Positions 21,228 through 28,924 of a stretch of 38,709 nt of DNA are shown here, one piece after another. A program made the translations under genes and the position numbers. Source of the DNA: an uncultured Collinsella sp. (GTDB taxonomy: Bacteria > Actinomycetota > Coriobacteriia > Coriobacteriales > Coriobacteriaceae). The stretch lies in NCBI GenBank assembly GCA_902465105.1, contig CABQLM010000011.1:1-38709 (forward strand), read 5' to 3'. Position 1 is the first letter of the stretch, and each line of letters starts with the position of its first letter. Below the pieces are notes generated by a model. It did not search any database, was not told the origin of the DNA, and was given only the letters and a program-made list of their open reading frames with translations.

Positions 21228-22484
21228 CTATTTGTAATACGTCTTGAACAGCTTAAAGTGACGCAACTTGGTGTGCCACATGCGCAGCCAGCGGTTAAAG
21301 ACAAAGTCGCCCTTCATAAACGAAGGATCGGCAGCCTTGCCCTCCTTGGCCAGACGATGCGCCTTCGCACGCAACTCGGGGTCCTTGACGTACTTGTCAA
21401 CGACGCCCATGGGGACAACCATCCACAGCGCCTCGTCCTGCGCCGTCACGAACTCCGGCTCAAACGGGCGGTTGTACACGTACTCATCCACCACGTACTT
21501 GGCAACGTTAAAGCCGCTGTTGGTAACGTAGTAGTTACTGCGGCCCTGGCGGGTGTTGAAGTCGAAGAACTTAAACGAACCGTCGCGCTCGTCGTACTTG
21601 ACGTCAAAGTTGGAGAAACCCGTAAACTTGAGATCTTCGAGCAACTTGCGCACGCCACCCATGAGCTTGTCGTTGGGCTCAGTGATGATGCAGGCGTGGT
21701 TGCCGACACCATGGGGCTGATGCTCCTCGAGCAGCACGTGACCCAGGCACATCATGCGAACCTTGCCGTTGCGATCGGAATAACTGGTCAGTACGCGCAT
21801 GTACTCGTCGTTGCCGGGCACGCGGTCCTGCAGAATTAGGTCGTCGGTGTAGCCGCTCATATACACATCGCGAATGACCTGCTCCAGCTCGGCGCGATCG
21901 GCAATCTCGTAGGCCTTCTTCTGGCCCTCGAACTCGTGCTCCCACCACATAATGCCGTCAGAGGGCTTCAGAATCATCGGGAAGGGGAAGTCGATCTGGT
22001 CGAGCACCTCGGCGGAAGCCTCGCCCTGGGCGTTGAGCATCGCCATGGTAAAGGTAAACGTGTGCGGATAGGGCACACCGTGCTTCTCGCACAGCTCGTA
22101 GAAGATCTCCTTCTTCTGGCACTGCTCGAGCATGCTGTAGGGCGCATAGGGCGCGATGACGTTGGAGGCAAGCTGGCCGGCATCCTGAGCCTGTGCGGCA
22201 AGCGCGACGTAGTTATCGCCGCAGCCCATCAGAATAATCTTCTTATCGGGATTGGCCTGCGCAATGCCGTTGACGGTCTCGATCATGACCGGCATGGTAT
22301 CGATATCCACATTGGGCGTATAGTCGATAATCTGGCTGCGGTATGCAGGACCTGTATGATACTTGCCAAAGACCAGACTCTTGACCTGATACTCCTCGTA
22401 GAAGGCGCGCGCCACCGAATAGGCGTTGATATCGCCGCCGAGCAGCACGGGTATAAACTCGCGCTCTGTAAACTGCAATGCCAT
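21228..22484 (-). CDS. ATP-grasp ligase resembling D-aspartate ligase
   Basis: A 418-residue ATP-grasp enzyme. It resembles Enterococcus faecium D-aspartate ligase (Aslfm), which adds D-Asp to the epsilon-amino group of the peptidoglycan stem Lys, in EFIPVLLGGDINAYSVAR, ILMGCGDNYV, FPMILKPSDGIMWW, RVLTSYSDRNGKVRMMCLG and the metal-binding stretch FDVKYDERDG followed by FNTRQGRSNYYV. The C-terminal 80 residues are basic and lie beyond the catalytic fold. AGGAAG precedes the ATG at 22484. The racemase downstream would supply D-Asp. A different amino acid acceptor or donor cannot be excluded. Confidence 0.82.
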   Translation of the reverse strand: MALQFTEREFIPVLLGGDINAYSVARAFYEEYQVKSLVFGKYHTGPAYRSQIIDYTPNVDIDTMPVMIETVNGIAQANPDKKIILMGCGDNYVALAAQAQDAGQLASNVIAPYAPYSMLEQCQKKEIFYELCEKHGVPYPHTFTFTMAMLNAQGEASAEVLDQIDFPFPMILKPSDGIMWWEHEFEGQKKAYEIADRAELEQVIRDVYMSGYTDDLILQDRVPGNDEYMRVLTSYSDRNGKVRMMCLGHVLLEEHQPHGVGNHACIITEPNDKLMGGVRKLLEDLKFTGFSNFDVKYDERDGSFKFFDFNTRQGRSNYYVTNSGFNVAKYVVDEYVYNRPFEPEFVTAQDEALWMVVPMGVVDKYVKDPELRAKAHRLAKEGKAADPSFMKGDFVFNRWLRMWHTKLRHFKLFKTYYK

Positions 22485-22798
22485 GGAAACTTCCTATCAT
22501 CAACTGCCCGTACGATGGGCGGTCTTTATGCAACTGGTTTATTCTAGCGTGCCAAGCTGCCGCTTCCCAAAGTTCCACCATATCTATGGCAAGCAGGCGC
22601 TTATGATCGAGCCCGCAGGGTTCCGTAACGTTAAAGTTAAACTCTATGGTTTCTCAACAATTCACTATAACTGCAGGTCAAGGCTAAAGCCTCAAGTTCA
22701 ACTTGACCCTTTAGAACCTTTAAGGTTCAAGTTGAGGTCGAAAGCAGTAGTAGAATACCTTTCGAACCATAACCTACGATTGATTGCAGAGGGACTGG
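22485..22798. promoter_or_regulatory. Divergent intergenic region with clustered TCAAGTT dyads
   Basis: No gene is seen. Two perfect dyads, TCAAGTT-C-AACTTGA (22692-22706) and GAACCTT-T-AAGGTTC (22714-22728), and a third TCAAGTT at 22727-22733 lie just upstream of a TAGAAT -10 candidate (22751-22756) for the plus-strand hydrolase gene. They cover the position of the -35 box, which suggests a repressor or activator site. The left half presumably holds the promoter of the ligase-racemase unit. Confidence 0.45.
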
Positions 22799-23932
22799 AT
22801 GCAGCATTCGAACCATCGCACCGCAGCGCTCATCGCGTCGAAGCCGGCTCGTATCATCACGAGCGCCGCGCTCGCCGTTGCACTGACGGCCGCGCCGATG
22901 CTCTCCCCCGTCGCAGCCTATGCCGCCTCGCAGGCAACGCAGGATCAGCTTTCCGCTGCCCAGCAGAAGATCGAAACCGCCACGAGTGCCTACAACGAGG
23001 CCCGCACCAAGCTCGAGGATCTGCAGAAGCAAATCGACACCAACGAGGCAAGCATCGAGAAGATCGAAGCCGAACTTCCCGATCAGCAGGCCAAGGCGAG
23101 CTCCGCCATGCGCGATCTATATAAGTACCAGAAGGGCACCAACCCCATCGTGAGCTTCCTGGTCAATGCGCAGAGCCTGGGAGAGTTCATCACCACCTGC
23201 AAGTACACCAACCAGATCACGAGCTCGAGCGTCGACGAGATCGAAGAGCTTAACAAGATGCAGACCGAGCTCGAGCAGAACAAGACCGAGCTCGAGCAGG
23301 CCAAGTCCCAACTCGAAACCGAGCAGAAAACCGCCGAGGACGCACTGGCACAGGCCCAGCAGCTTCGCAGCGAAGCCCAGGCAAAGGCCGAGCAGGAGAA
23401 TGCCGCCGAGCTGGCCAAGCTCGAGGCCGACAAGGCCGCTGCCGCCGAGAAGCTCTCGGGCGAGGGCGTGAGCGGCAACAACTCCAACAGCCAGGCCAAT
23501 AACGCCAACACCACCATTGACACCACGGTGAACAACTCCAATACCGGCAACTCCGATTACGACTCGTTTATCAACGAGTGGACGAGTCGCATCGACAACT
23601 ACCTCGCCGGCTCCCCCATGGCAGGCCAGGGTTACACCTTTGCCGTCGCCGCCTGGAACACCGCTGTTGACCCTCGCTGGTCTCCCGCCATCGCCTGCAT
23701 CGAGAGCAGCAAGGGCCTCTATTGTTCCGGCTCCTATAACGCCTGGGGCTGGAGCGCCCGCGGCGGCGGCTGGCGGAGCTTTGGTAGCTGGAGCGAGGGC
23801 GTCTCTGCCCACGTTGCCTACCTGGGCGCCAACTATGACTCCACGCTTACCCCGGAAGCCGCCAAAAAGTACTGCCCGCCCACGTGGCAGGACTGGTACA
23901 ACAAGGTTGCAACCCAGATGAACCGCATCTAA
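22799..23932 (+). CDS. Secreted coiled-coil peptidoglycan hydrolase (lysozyme-like)
   Basis: A 377-residue exported protein. A signal peptide with a likely cut after AYA (residue 42) is followed by a long coiled coil (about 45-215) resembling the regulatory coiled coils of PcsB and CwlO that contact FtsEX. A low-complexity Asn/Thr/Ser linker (225-255) and a C-terminal domain of about 120 residues follow. That domain reads DYDSFINEWTSRIDNYLAGS, then DPRWSPAIACIESSKG and NAWGWSARGGGW, a lysozyme-like fold pattern with Glu302 as the probable catalytic acid. AGAGGGA precedes the ATG at 22799. Likely cleaves peptidoglycan glycan strands during growth or separation. Confidence 0.8.
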   Translation: MQHSNHRTAALIASKPARIITSAALAVALTAAPMLSPVAAYAASQATQDQLSAAQQKIETATSAYNEARTKLEDLQKQIDTNEASIEKIEAELPDQQAKASSAMRDLYKYQKGTNPIVSFLVNAQSLGEFITTCKYTNQITSSSVDEIEELNKMQTELEQNKTELEQAKSQLETEQKTAEDALAQAQQLRSEAQAKAEQENAAELAKLEADKAAAAEKLSGEGVSGNNSNSQANNANTTIDTTVNNSNTGNSDYDSFINEWTSRIDNYLAGSPMAGQGYTFAVAAWNTAVDPRWSPAIACIESSKGLYCSGSYNAWGWSARGGGWRSFGSWSEGVSAHVAYLGANYDSTLTPEAAKKYCPPTWQDWYNKVATQMNRI

Positions 23933-23942
23933 GATCAACGTC

Positions 23943-23972
23943 AAAGGGCCCCAATTGGGGCCCTTTTTTCTT
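23943..23972. terminator. Bidirectional terminator between hydrolase and kinase genes
   Basis: AAAGGGCCCC (23943-23952) and GGGGCCCTTT (23957-23966) form a perfect stem around AATT, followed on + by TTTCTTTT. The convergent kinase gene ends at 23973, so the element probably serves both genes. Confidence 0.9.
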
Positions 23973-25373
23973 TTATGCGACGGAGGTATCGACGATGCCA
24001 GTCGCGTTTGCGATGGCAACAATGATGATCATTGCCAACAAGAGCACACCCATAGCCTTGAGCCAGAGCTTTGCAAGCTTTTTACCGCGATATCTATCGA
24101 GTAGCTCAAACCGCCGGCGAAGGCGGCGTTTATCGAGCATCACAAAATGAATGAGCACTATGAGACCGTCAACGAAGATAAAATACTCAATCGCGAGAAA
24201 CCACATCGGGTAGTTTTGGTTGGCGCCCGTGGGATGAAAAACGGCAAAATGGCTTCCGGCAAAGAAAACAAGTAGCGAAAGATAGACGAATCCGTTCCAA
24301 ATGCGCCCAACGGTGTCGGGAATGCGGGAGATTAAACTCGGGCGCTCAGGCACCAATGGCAACCCACCCTGAGATTGATCCGTGGGGAGCACGGGCGCAG
24401 GGCACACAGCTCGCCGCTCTGGAGGCTCTTGGAAGGAAGCAGCATTCGGCGCGGACGACGGCGTCGGTGCGGACAACGCATAGGATGCGCGCACAGCGTG
24501 CCCTAGCGCCTTCGCACTTGCAAAGCGCTTGTCCGGATCGAGCGCCATCGCCATGCAAATAACATCGGCAAGCGAGGCGGGGACGTCATATGTCTCGCAT
24601 TGCTCGCGCATGTTCCGACCTGGCTTGGGATCGGCCCCCGTCAGACAAAAGAACAGCAGGGCACCGAGCGCATAGACATCGCTGCGCACGCTCGTCTGGC
24701 CAAAACCGTACTGTTCGGGTGGCGCATAGGGTCGCGTACCAAACTTAACGGTATCGGCATCGGCTCCTTCGCGCCACACGCGAGCGATTCCCAAGTCGAT
24801 AATCACCAGCGATGAAAACGTCATGCCTGTATCGGGCGTATAGTTCGCGCCCGAAACGATGATATTCGAGGGCTTTAGGTCGCGATGGATCACCGGCGCA
24901 GTCATCTCCCCCGCCGACGCAAAGCCGGCATGGAGCTCCGCAACTGCATCACAAAGGGCGCCAAACAGCTCACAAGCATAATCGGGCGTCGCACCCAAAC
25001 GCCCCACCAGGGCCCCGAGCGTTTCGCCTTCGATATATTCCATGACCACGCAAAGCTCGTCGCCCACGCGGCGGCAATCGACAATCCGAGGCAAGTGCTC
25101 GTAACGTCGCCCGGCATGCTGGGCCGCAAACAGGCGTTCATACGCCCCGCCAATCTGGGCCGACGCGTCGATGCGCTTGCGAACAAAGGGGCCAAGAGAT
25201 CCCCCGCCAGAGCCCTCAAAGTATACGAGCTCGGTCGTCTCGACGTCGGAGTGCTTGAGCACACGGTCTACGCGATAACTGTCATCACGCTCAAGTGACG
25301 CCAGGTGTCCGGCGAGCGCAGCGGTCAGCTCATCATCGGAATATGTTGGGCTCTGAGTATCCATAGCGTCCAT
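23973..25373 (-). CDS. Membrane-anchored Ser/Thr protein kinase (Hanks type)
   Basis: A 466-residue protein kinase. The catalytic domain (about 35-300) has the likely ATP Lys in FVRKRI (Lys66), the hinge VVMEYIEGETLG, the catalytic loop HRDLKPSN (163-170), DLG in place of DFG (193-195) and GTRPYAPPEQYG. The glycine-rich loop is not obvious. Unlike PknB-type kinases, there are no PASTA repeats; instead the C-terminus has three hydrophobic segments after residue 350 and a basic stretch (KRRLRRRF). The start is uncertain (GTG 25388, ATG 25373 or ATG 25364), none with a clear binding site. It is the last gene of a unit with an HTH protein and an FxLYD protein. Confidence 0.88.
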   Translation of the reverse strand: MDAMDTQSPTYSDDELTAALAGHLASLERDDSYRVDRVLKHSDVETTELVYFEGSGGGSLGPFVRKRIDASAQIGGAYERLFAAQHAGRRYEHLPRIVDCRRVGDELCVVMEYIEGETLGALVGRLGATPDYACELFGALCDAVAELHAGFASAGEMTAPVIHRDLKPSNIIVSGANYTPDTGMTFSSLVIIDLGIARVWREGADADTVKFGTRPYAPPEQYGFGQTSVRSDVYALGALLFFCLTGADPKPGRNMREQCETYDVPASLADVICMAMALDPDKRFASAKALGHAVRASYALSAPTPSSAPNAASFQEPPERRAVCPAPVLPTDQSQGGLPLVPERPSLISRIPDTVGRIWNGFVYLSLLVFFAGSHFAVFHPTGANQNYPMWFLAIEYFIFVDGLIVLIHFVMLDKRRLRRRFELLDRYRGKKLAKLWLKAMGVLLLAMIIIVAIANATGIVDTSVA

Positions 25374-25379
25374 AATAAC

Positions 25380-25415
25380 GCAGGGCACGGACGCCCAATG
25401 ACGCCCGTGCCCTGC
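25380..25415 (-). other. Hairpin between HTH and kinase genes
   Basis: GCAGGGCACGG (25380-25390) and CCGTGCCCTGC (25405-25415) form a perfect 11-bp stem directly ahead of the kinase start. It could end part of the transcripts or hide the kinase initiation region, lowering kinase expression relative to the HTH protein. It also argues against the GTG start at 25388, which would lie in the stem. Confidence 0.55.
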
Positions 25416-25459
25416 ACGTTCTAAATATCGTGAACGGCGCTTCCGCCAGCAGTTAGCCG

Positions 25460-25882
25460 TTAACTCACCGTCTCCTCGCCAAAGCGATACAGCTCCTCGT
25501 TCACCTTTTGCAGGCTGCAGCCACGATCGATACAGAAAATGATGATGGCGTCACGGCGATCCTTGCAGTTGAGGACATTGGCACCCGCCGCCGTCAAGGT
25601 GCGGTTGGTTTCCTTGAGCGTTAGCGCCATGGCGAAGGCAATCTGCAGCACCTTATTGCGACTTGGATGCCGCGTACCGGTAAAGATCTGATAGCCAAAC
25701 GTCTCGTTGAGGTCGGCCATACGCACCACGCGCGAACGCTCCAGACCTTTCTCTTGCAGAAGCTGCTTTAAGTAGTCCGAAAGCGACGGGGCGGCAAAGT
25801 CATGCCCCTTGATATAGCCATCAATGCTTGGCGCATCGAGAAGCTCATTGAGCAGCTCCTCAGTCAGCTTTTTATCGGGCAT
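25460..25882 (-). CDS. Small HTH (XRE-like) protein paired with the kinase
   Basis: A 140-residue cytoplasmic protein. Residues about 31-95 (SLSDYLKQLLQEKGLERSRV through GYQIFTGTRHPSRNKVLQIA) have the helix pattern of an XRE/Cro-type DNA-binding domain. The C-terminal 45 residues (KDRRDAIIIFCIDRGCSLQK) are a second, mostly helical part. GGAGGTGA precedes the ATG. I recall similar proteins beside kinase genes in gut Firmicutes and Actinobacteria, so it may be the kinase substrate or regulator; this is not proven by sequence. Confidence 0.75.
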   Translation of the reverse strand: MPDKKLTEELLNELLDAPSIDGYIKGHDFAAPSLSDYLKQLLQEKGLERSRVVRMADLNETFGYQIFTGTRHPSRNKVLQIAFAMALTLKETNRTLTAAGANVLNCKDRRDAIIIFCIDRGCSLQKVNEELYRFGEETVS

Positions 25883-25914
25883 ACGACTTCACCTCCCCCA
25901 GTGCATGCAACATG

Positions 25915-26358
25915 CTAGAAACCGCTCACATCCGAGCGCTCCCAACTGGCGACCTGATCGGGAGACACCGTGCCCAGCGCCTCGAACTTCCAGGAGCCGC
26001 CCGCCTTCAGATGATTGGTGTTTGCAAGAGCCGTTCCAACCTGGTTGCCATCAGCATCATACAGAACATACTCAATCTGAATGTAGCTCTTTTCCTTGTC
26101 CGTGTTATTGGTCAGCGTACCCGTGATCTTATAGGCAAACTGATTGGAGGTGTCTTCAGCCTCGTCAGCAATGGTATACGGTTCTTGCGGTTCTTTTTGC
26201 TCCTCAGCCTGCTGTGTCGTCTCGGCAGGTTTTGCCGAATCGTTCGCAGACGAATCGGTTGAGTTGCCGCCCATAGAGCCCACGGCACCGGCAATAACCA
26301 GCACCACGATGACGCCTAGGACAATCTTGCCAATCGGCTTCTTTCCCTCTTTTGCCAT
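25915..26358 (-). CDS. Membrane-anchored FxLYD domain protein
   Basis: A 147-residue protein. A basic N-terminus and one transmembrane helix (about 9-29, IGKIVLGVIVVLVIAGAVG) are followed by a Ser/Thr/Glu-rich linker (30-65). An extracellular beta domain covers about 70-135 and has the FxLYD pattern: YKITGTLTNNTDKEKSYIQI, then VLYDADGNQVGTALANTNHL and GSWKFEA. AGGAAGGA precedes the ATG. It is the first gene of a three-gene unit, 32 bases before the HTH gene, and could act as the outside sensor or structural partner for the kinase (inference). Confidence 0.82.
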   Translation of the reverse strand: MAKEGKKPIGKIVLGVIVVLVIAGAVGSMGGNSTDSSANDSAKPAETTQQAEEQKEPQEPYTIADEAEDTSNQFAYKITGTLTNNTDKEKSYIQIEYVLYDADGNQVGTALANTNHLKAGGSWKFEALGTVSPDQVASWERSDVSGF

Positions 26359-26369
26359 TATGCATCCTT

Positions 26370-26448
26370 CCTACGATCCGGCTACCGTGCCGGCGCACAG
26401 CACATCGTAGGAGGCAGCGAACTCAAATTCATTAGCTGGGAGCTAATG
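26370..26448. promoter_or_regulatory. Dyads upstream of the FxLYD-HTH-kinase unit
   Basis: CCTACGAT (26370-26377) is inverted at 26404-26411 around a loop that itself contains GGC/GCC pairs. CATTAGCT-GGG-AGCTAATG (26430-26448) is a second perfect dyad. Both lie just upstream of the FxLYD gene start. They are candidates for autoregulation by the HTH protein of the same unit. Confidence 0.4.
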
Positions 26449-26517
26449 TCGCAACACAGCTTGCCATCTGACACTCATTAGTCCCTTTCTTCCTTCACCG
26501 AACTCATGCCTTTGTTG

Positions 26518-26545
26518 TTGACTATTAAACATTTAGACGTAAACT
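26518..26545 (+). promoter_or_regulatory. Possible promoter of the aconitase X cluster
   Basis: TTGACT (26518-26523) is a good -35 box. TAAACT (26540-26545), 16 bases downstream, is a weak -10 box. It lies about 40 bases before the likely translation start of the flavoenzyme gene. Confidence 0.35.
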
Positions 26546-26581
26546 GCTTTGTTACCTTGTCAACATCTGAAAGGAACCTCA

Positions 26582-28903
26582 TTGGGAAAAGACGTACTGG
26601 TGCAGCAACTCGTCGACTCATTCGACAGCTGGCCCGCCAAAAATTCCGGTTGTGGATTGTCCCGCATGACACAAGAGCTCTATCCTTTTAATAAGCTCTT
26701 CTCTCCCATCAAAATTAACAAGCTCACCGTCAAAAACCGCATTGTCATGGCACCGATGGGCAATATCGACATGTGCGAGGAAACTGGCCGCCCCAGTGAC
26801 ATGATGCTGCAGTACTTTTTCGCCCGCGCCAAAGGCGGCTGCGGTCTCATCACAACAGGACTCGTGCCGGTAAGCCACGGCATCGATACCACGGTCACCG
26901 AGCTGGACAAGCTCACCTATTTCCCGCGCATCGATCGAAGCCGAACCGTTATGGCAGGCTGGCGCGACCTTGCCCAAGGCGTTCATGCCTTCGGATCGCG
27001 CATTTTTGTCCAGCTTACGGCTGGACTCGGCCGCGTGGGCAACCCGCAATGCCTCATCACGCAAAAAAAGTTTCCGGTCTCCGCGAGTTTCTTGCCTAAC
27101 TACTATATCCCCGCCATTCCATGCATGCGCCTCTCGGACCAAAAGCTGCGCCGTATCGTAAACAATATCGGCCAAGCGGCGGCCGATGCCCATGCCATGG
27201 GCATCGATGGCGTCTATTTGCACGGGCACGAGGGTTATCTTATCGAGCAGCTCGGAAACCCCGCCTTTAATCATCGCAAGCTCGGACGTTATGCCGATTG
27301 GCGTCAATTTGGCCTCGATATGGTCAAAGAAATCCGTCGCCGCGTTGGGCCCGACTACCCCATCATGTACCGCATCGACCTTTCGCTTGCACTCGAGGAA
27401 ACCTATGACGAGCACGTCATGAATTCGACCTATCTGGGACGCATGCGCGGCGGCCGCACAGTCGAACAGACCCTGTGTTACATGGAAGAGCTCGTGGCGG
27501 CGGGAGTAGACATCTTTGACGTCGACCTTGGTTGCTATGACAACTGGTGGATGCCCCACCCGCCTGCGAGCATGCCCGCAGGCTGCTTCGTTCCCGTGGC
27601 GCGCACCGTTCGGGAGCGCTTTGCCGCCGACAAGATCCGCTCCAATGCCGGCCTTCCCATACCCGTTGTCGCGGTGGGTAAGCTGGGCTACCCCGACATT
27701 GCCGAACGCGCCCTTCGCAATGGCAACGCCGATATGATCATGCTCGGACGCCCGCTGCTTGCGGATCCCGAGTGGCCCAACAAGGCGTACGCCGGTCGCG
27801 TGGCAGATATTCGCCCCTGCATCGGATGCCAGGAAGGATGCCTCAACGAGTTTGTCGAAGGGGGCCATCCGCAGTGTGCCGTCAATCCACGCTGCAGCTT
27901 TGAATACCTCATGCCCCAGACACCCGCTCCCGCCATAGAATCCAAACGCATAGCGGTGATAGGAGCCGGACCCGCCGGGATGGTCTGTGCGCTAATCGCC
28001 GCGCGTCGCGGCCACGACGTAAAGCTCATCGACGCCGAAGATGAACTTGGAGGAAAACTCCTCTCCGCCAGCGCCGCCCGGATCAAGTTCGACCTCGATA
28101 ATTACCGCTCCTATCTTGTTCGACAGGTGCGCGAGCAGACAGAAAAACCCAACGGGAACCTGACACTCGAGCTTGGACGGGCAGCACGCGCCGAAGATCT
28201 TGCAAAAGCAGGCTTCGACGCAATCGTGTGCGCGACAGGCACTTCCAATGCGATACCGCCCATCCCCGGCCTTACGGAGCTTGCAGCATCGGGCCACGCC
28301 GTGCAGGCAACGCAGCTACTGCGCCAACCCGCGCTGCTTGGTACCGCCAAAACCGTCGCCATCATTGGCGGAGGGGCCGTGGGCTGCGAGGTTGCCCAAT
28401 GGCTCACCGTCGAACACGGCATACCACAGGTCAGCGTAATTGAAATGCTGCCTCACATGATGCAGGGCGCCTGTACGGCAAATCGTGGCCACCTACTCCA
28501 TGCGCTCAGGGGACGCAATGTGCGGCTTCTCAATATGACACGCGTCGAGCGCGCGGAGGTCGAAGGCAAACGCGAGTCTGGAGCCCCATCGAGGTGTGCG
28601 CGTCTCCACTTGAGTCGCAACTGCCACAAAAACGTTCCCGACCCCTACGTCTCGTGGTCACCGGTCTTGCCCGAGAACGTCGAAAACCCGCTCGCACCCA
28701 AAATCGGCAACGACTGGAAGTCACTCGAGCTAACCTGCGACCTGGTAATCATTGCCTGCGGCGGACACCCCGACGACGCGCTGTTCTACAAACTGCAGCA
28801 GACGCACGCCGCAGACGAGATGCATAACATCGGCGATGGGTTTGCACCCGGCCGCGTGCTCGAAGCGGTCCGTGCGGCATACCGACTCGGCACCAATATC
28901 TAA
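26582..28903 (+). CDS. Old yellow enzyme-type NADH:flavin oxidoreductase (2,4-dienoyl-CoA reductase-like)
   Basis: A 773-residue three-part flavoenzyme of the FadH/BaiCD/enoate reductase group, which reduces activated C=C bonds. The N-terminal FMN barrel starts with YPFNKLFSPIKINKLTVKNRIVMAPM and includes HGHEGYLIEQ. The [4Fe-4S] cysteines are Cys413, 416, 420 and 432 (CIGCQEGC...C). An FAD/NAD(P)H Rossmann domain begins near residue 460 (IGAGPAGMVCALIAARRGHD) with a second GGGAVGCEVAQ. The TTG at 26582 has AAAGGAAC upstream; the alternative ATG at 26666 (Met-Thr-Gln-Glu-Leu) matches the usual family start but has no binding site. Aconitase X genes follow, suggesting it reduces the alkene made by dehydration. 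Confidence 0.88.
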   Translation: MGKDVLVQQLVDSFDSWPAKNSGCGLSRMTQELYPFNKLFSPIKINKLTVKNRIVMAPMGNIDMCEETGRPSDMMLQYFFARAKGGCGLITTGLVPVSHGIDTTVTELDKLTYFPRIDRSRTVMAGWRDLAQGVHAFGSRIFVQLTAGLGRVGNPQCLITQKKFPVSASFLPNYYIPAIPCMRLSDQKLRRIVNNIGQAAADAHAMGIDGVYLHGHEGYLIEQLGNPAFNHRKLGRYADWRQFGLDMVKEIRRRVGPDYPIMYRIDLSLALEETYDEHVMNSTYLGRMRGGRTVEQTLCYMEELVAAGVDIFDVDLGCYDNWWMPHPPASMPAGCFVPVARTVRERFAADKIRSNAGLPIPVVAVGKLGYPDIAERALRNGNADMIMLGRPLLADPEWPNKAYAGRVADIRPCIGCQEGCLNEFVEGGHPQCAVNPRCSFEYLMPQTPAPAIESKRIAVIGAGPAGMVCALIAARRGHDVKLIDAEDELGGKLLSASAARIKFDLDNYRSYLVRQVREQTEKPNGNLTLELGRAARAEDLAKAGFDAIVCATGTSNAIPPIPGLTELAASGHAVQATQLLRQPALLGTAKTVAIIGGGAVGCEVAQWLTVEHGIPQVSVIEMLPHMMQGACTANRGHLLHALRGRNVRLLNMTRVERAEVEGKRESGAPSRCARLHLSRNCHKNVPDPYVSWSPVLPENVENPLAPKIGNDWKSLELTCDLVIIACGGHPDDALFYKLQQTHAADEMHNIGDGFAPGRVLEAVRAAYRLGTNI

Positions 28904-28924
28904 CACGAAAGGATGGGCTCACAG

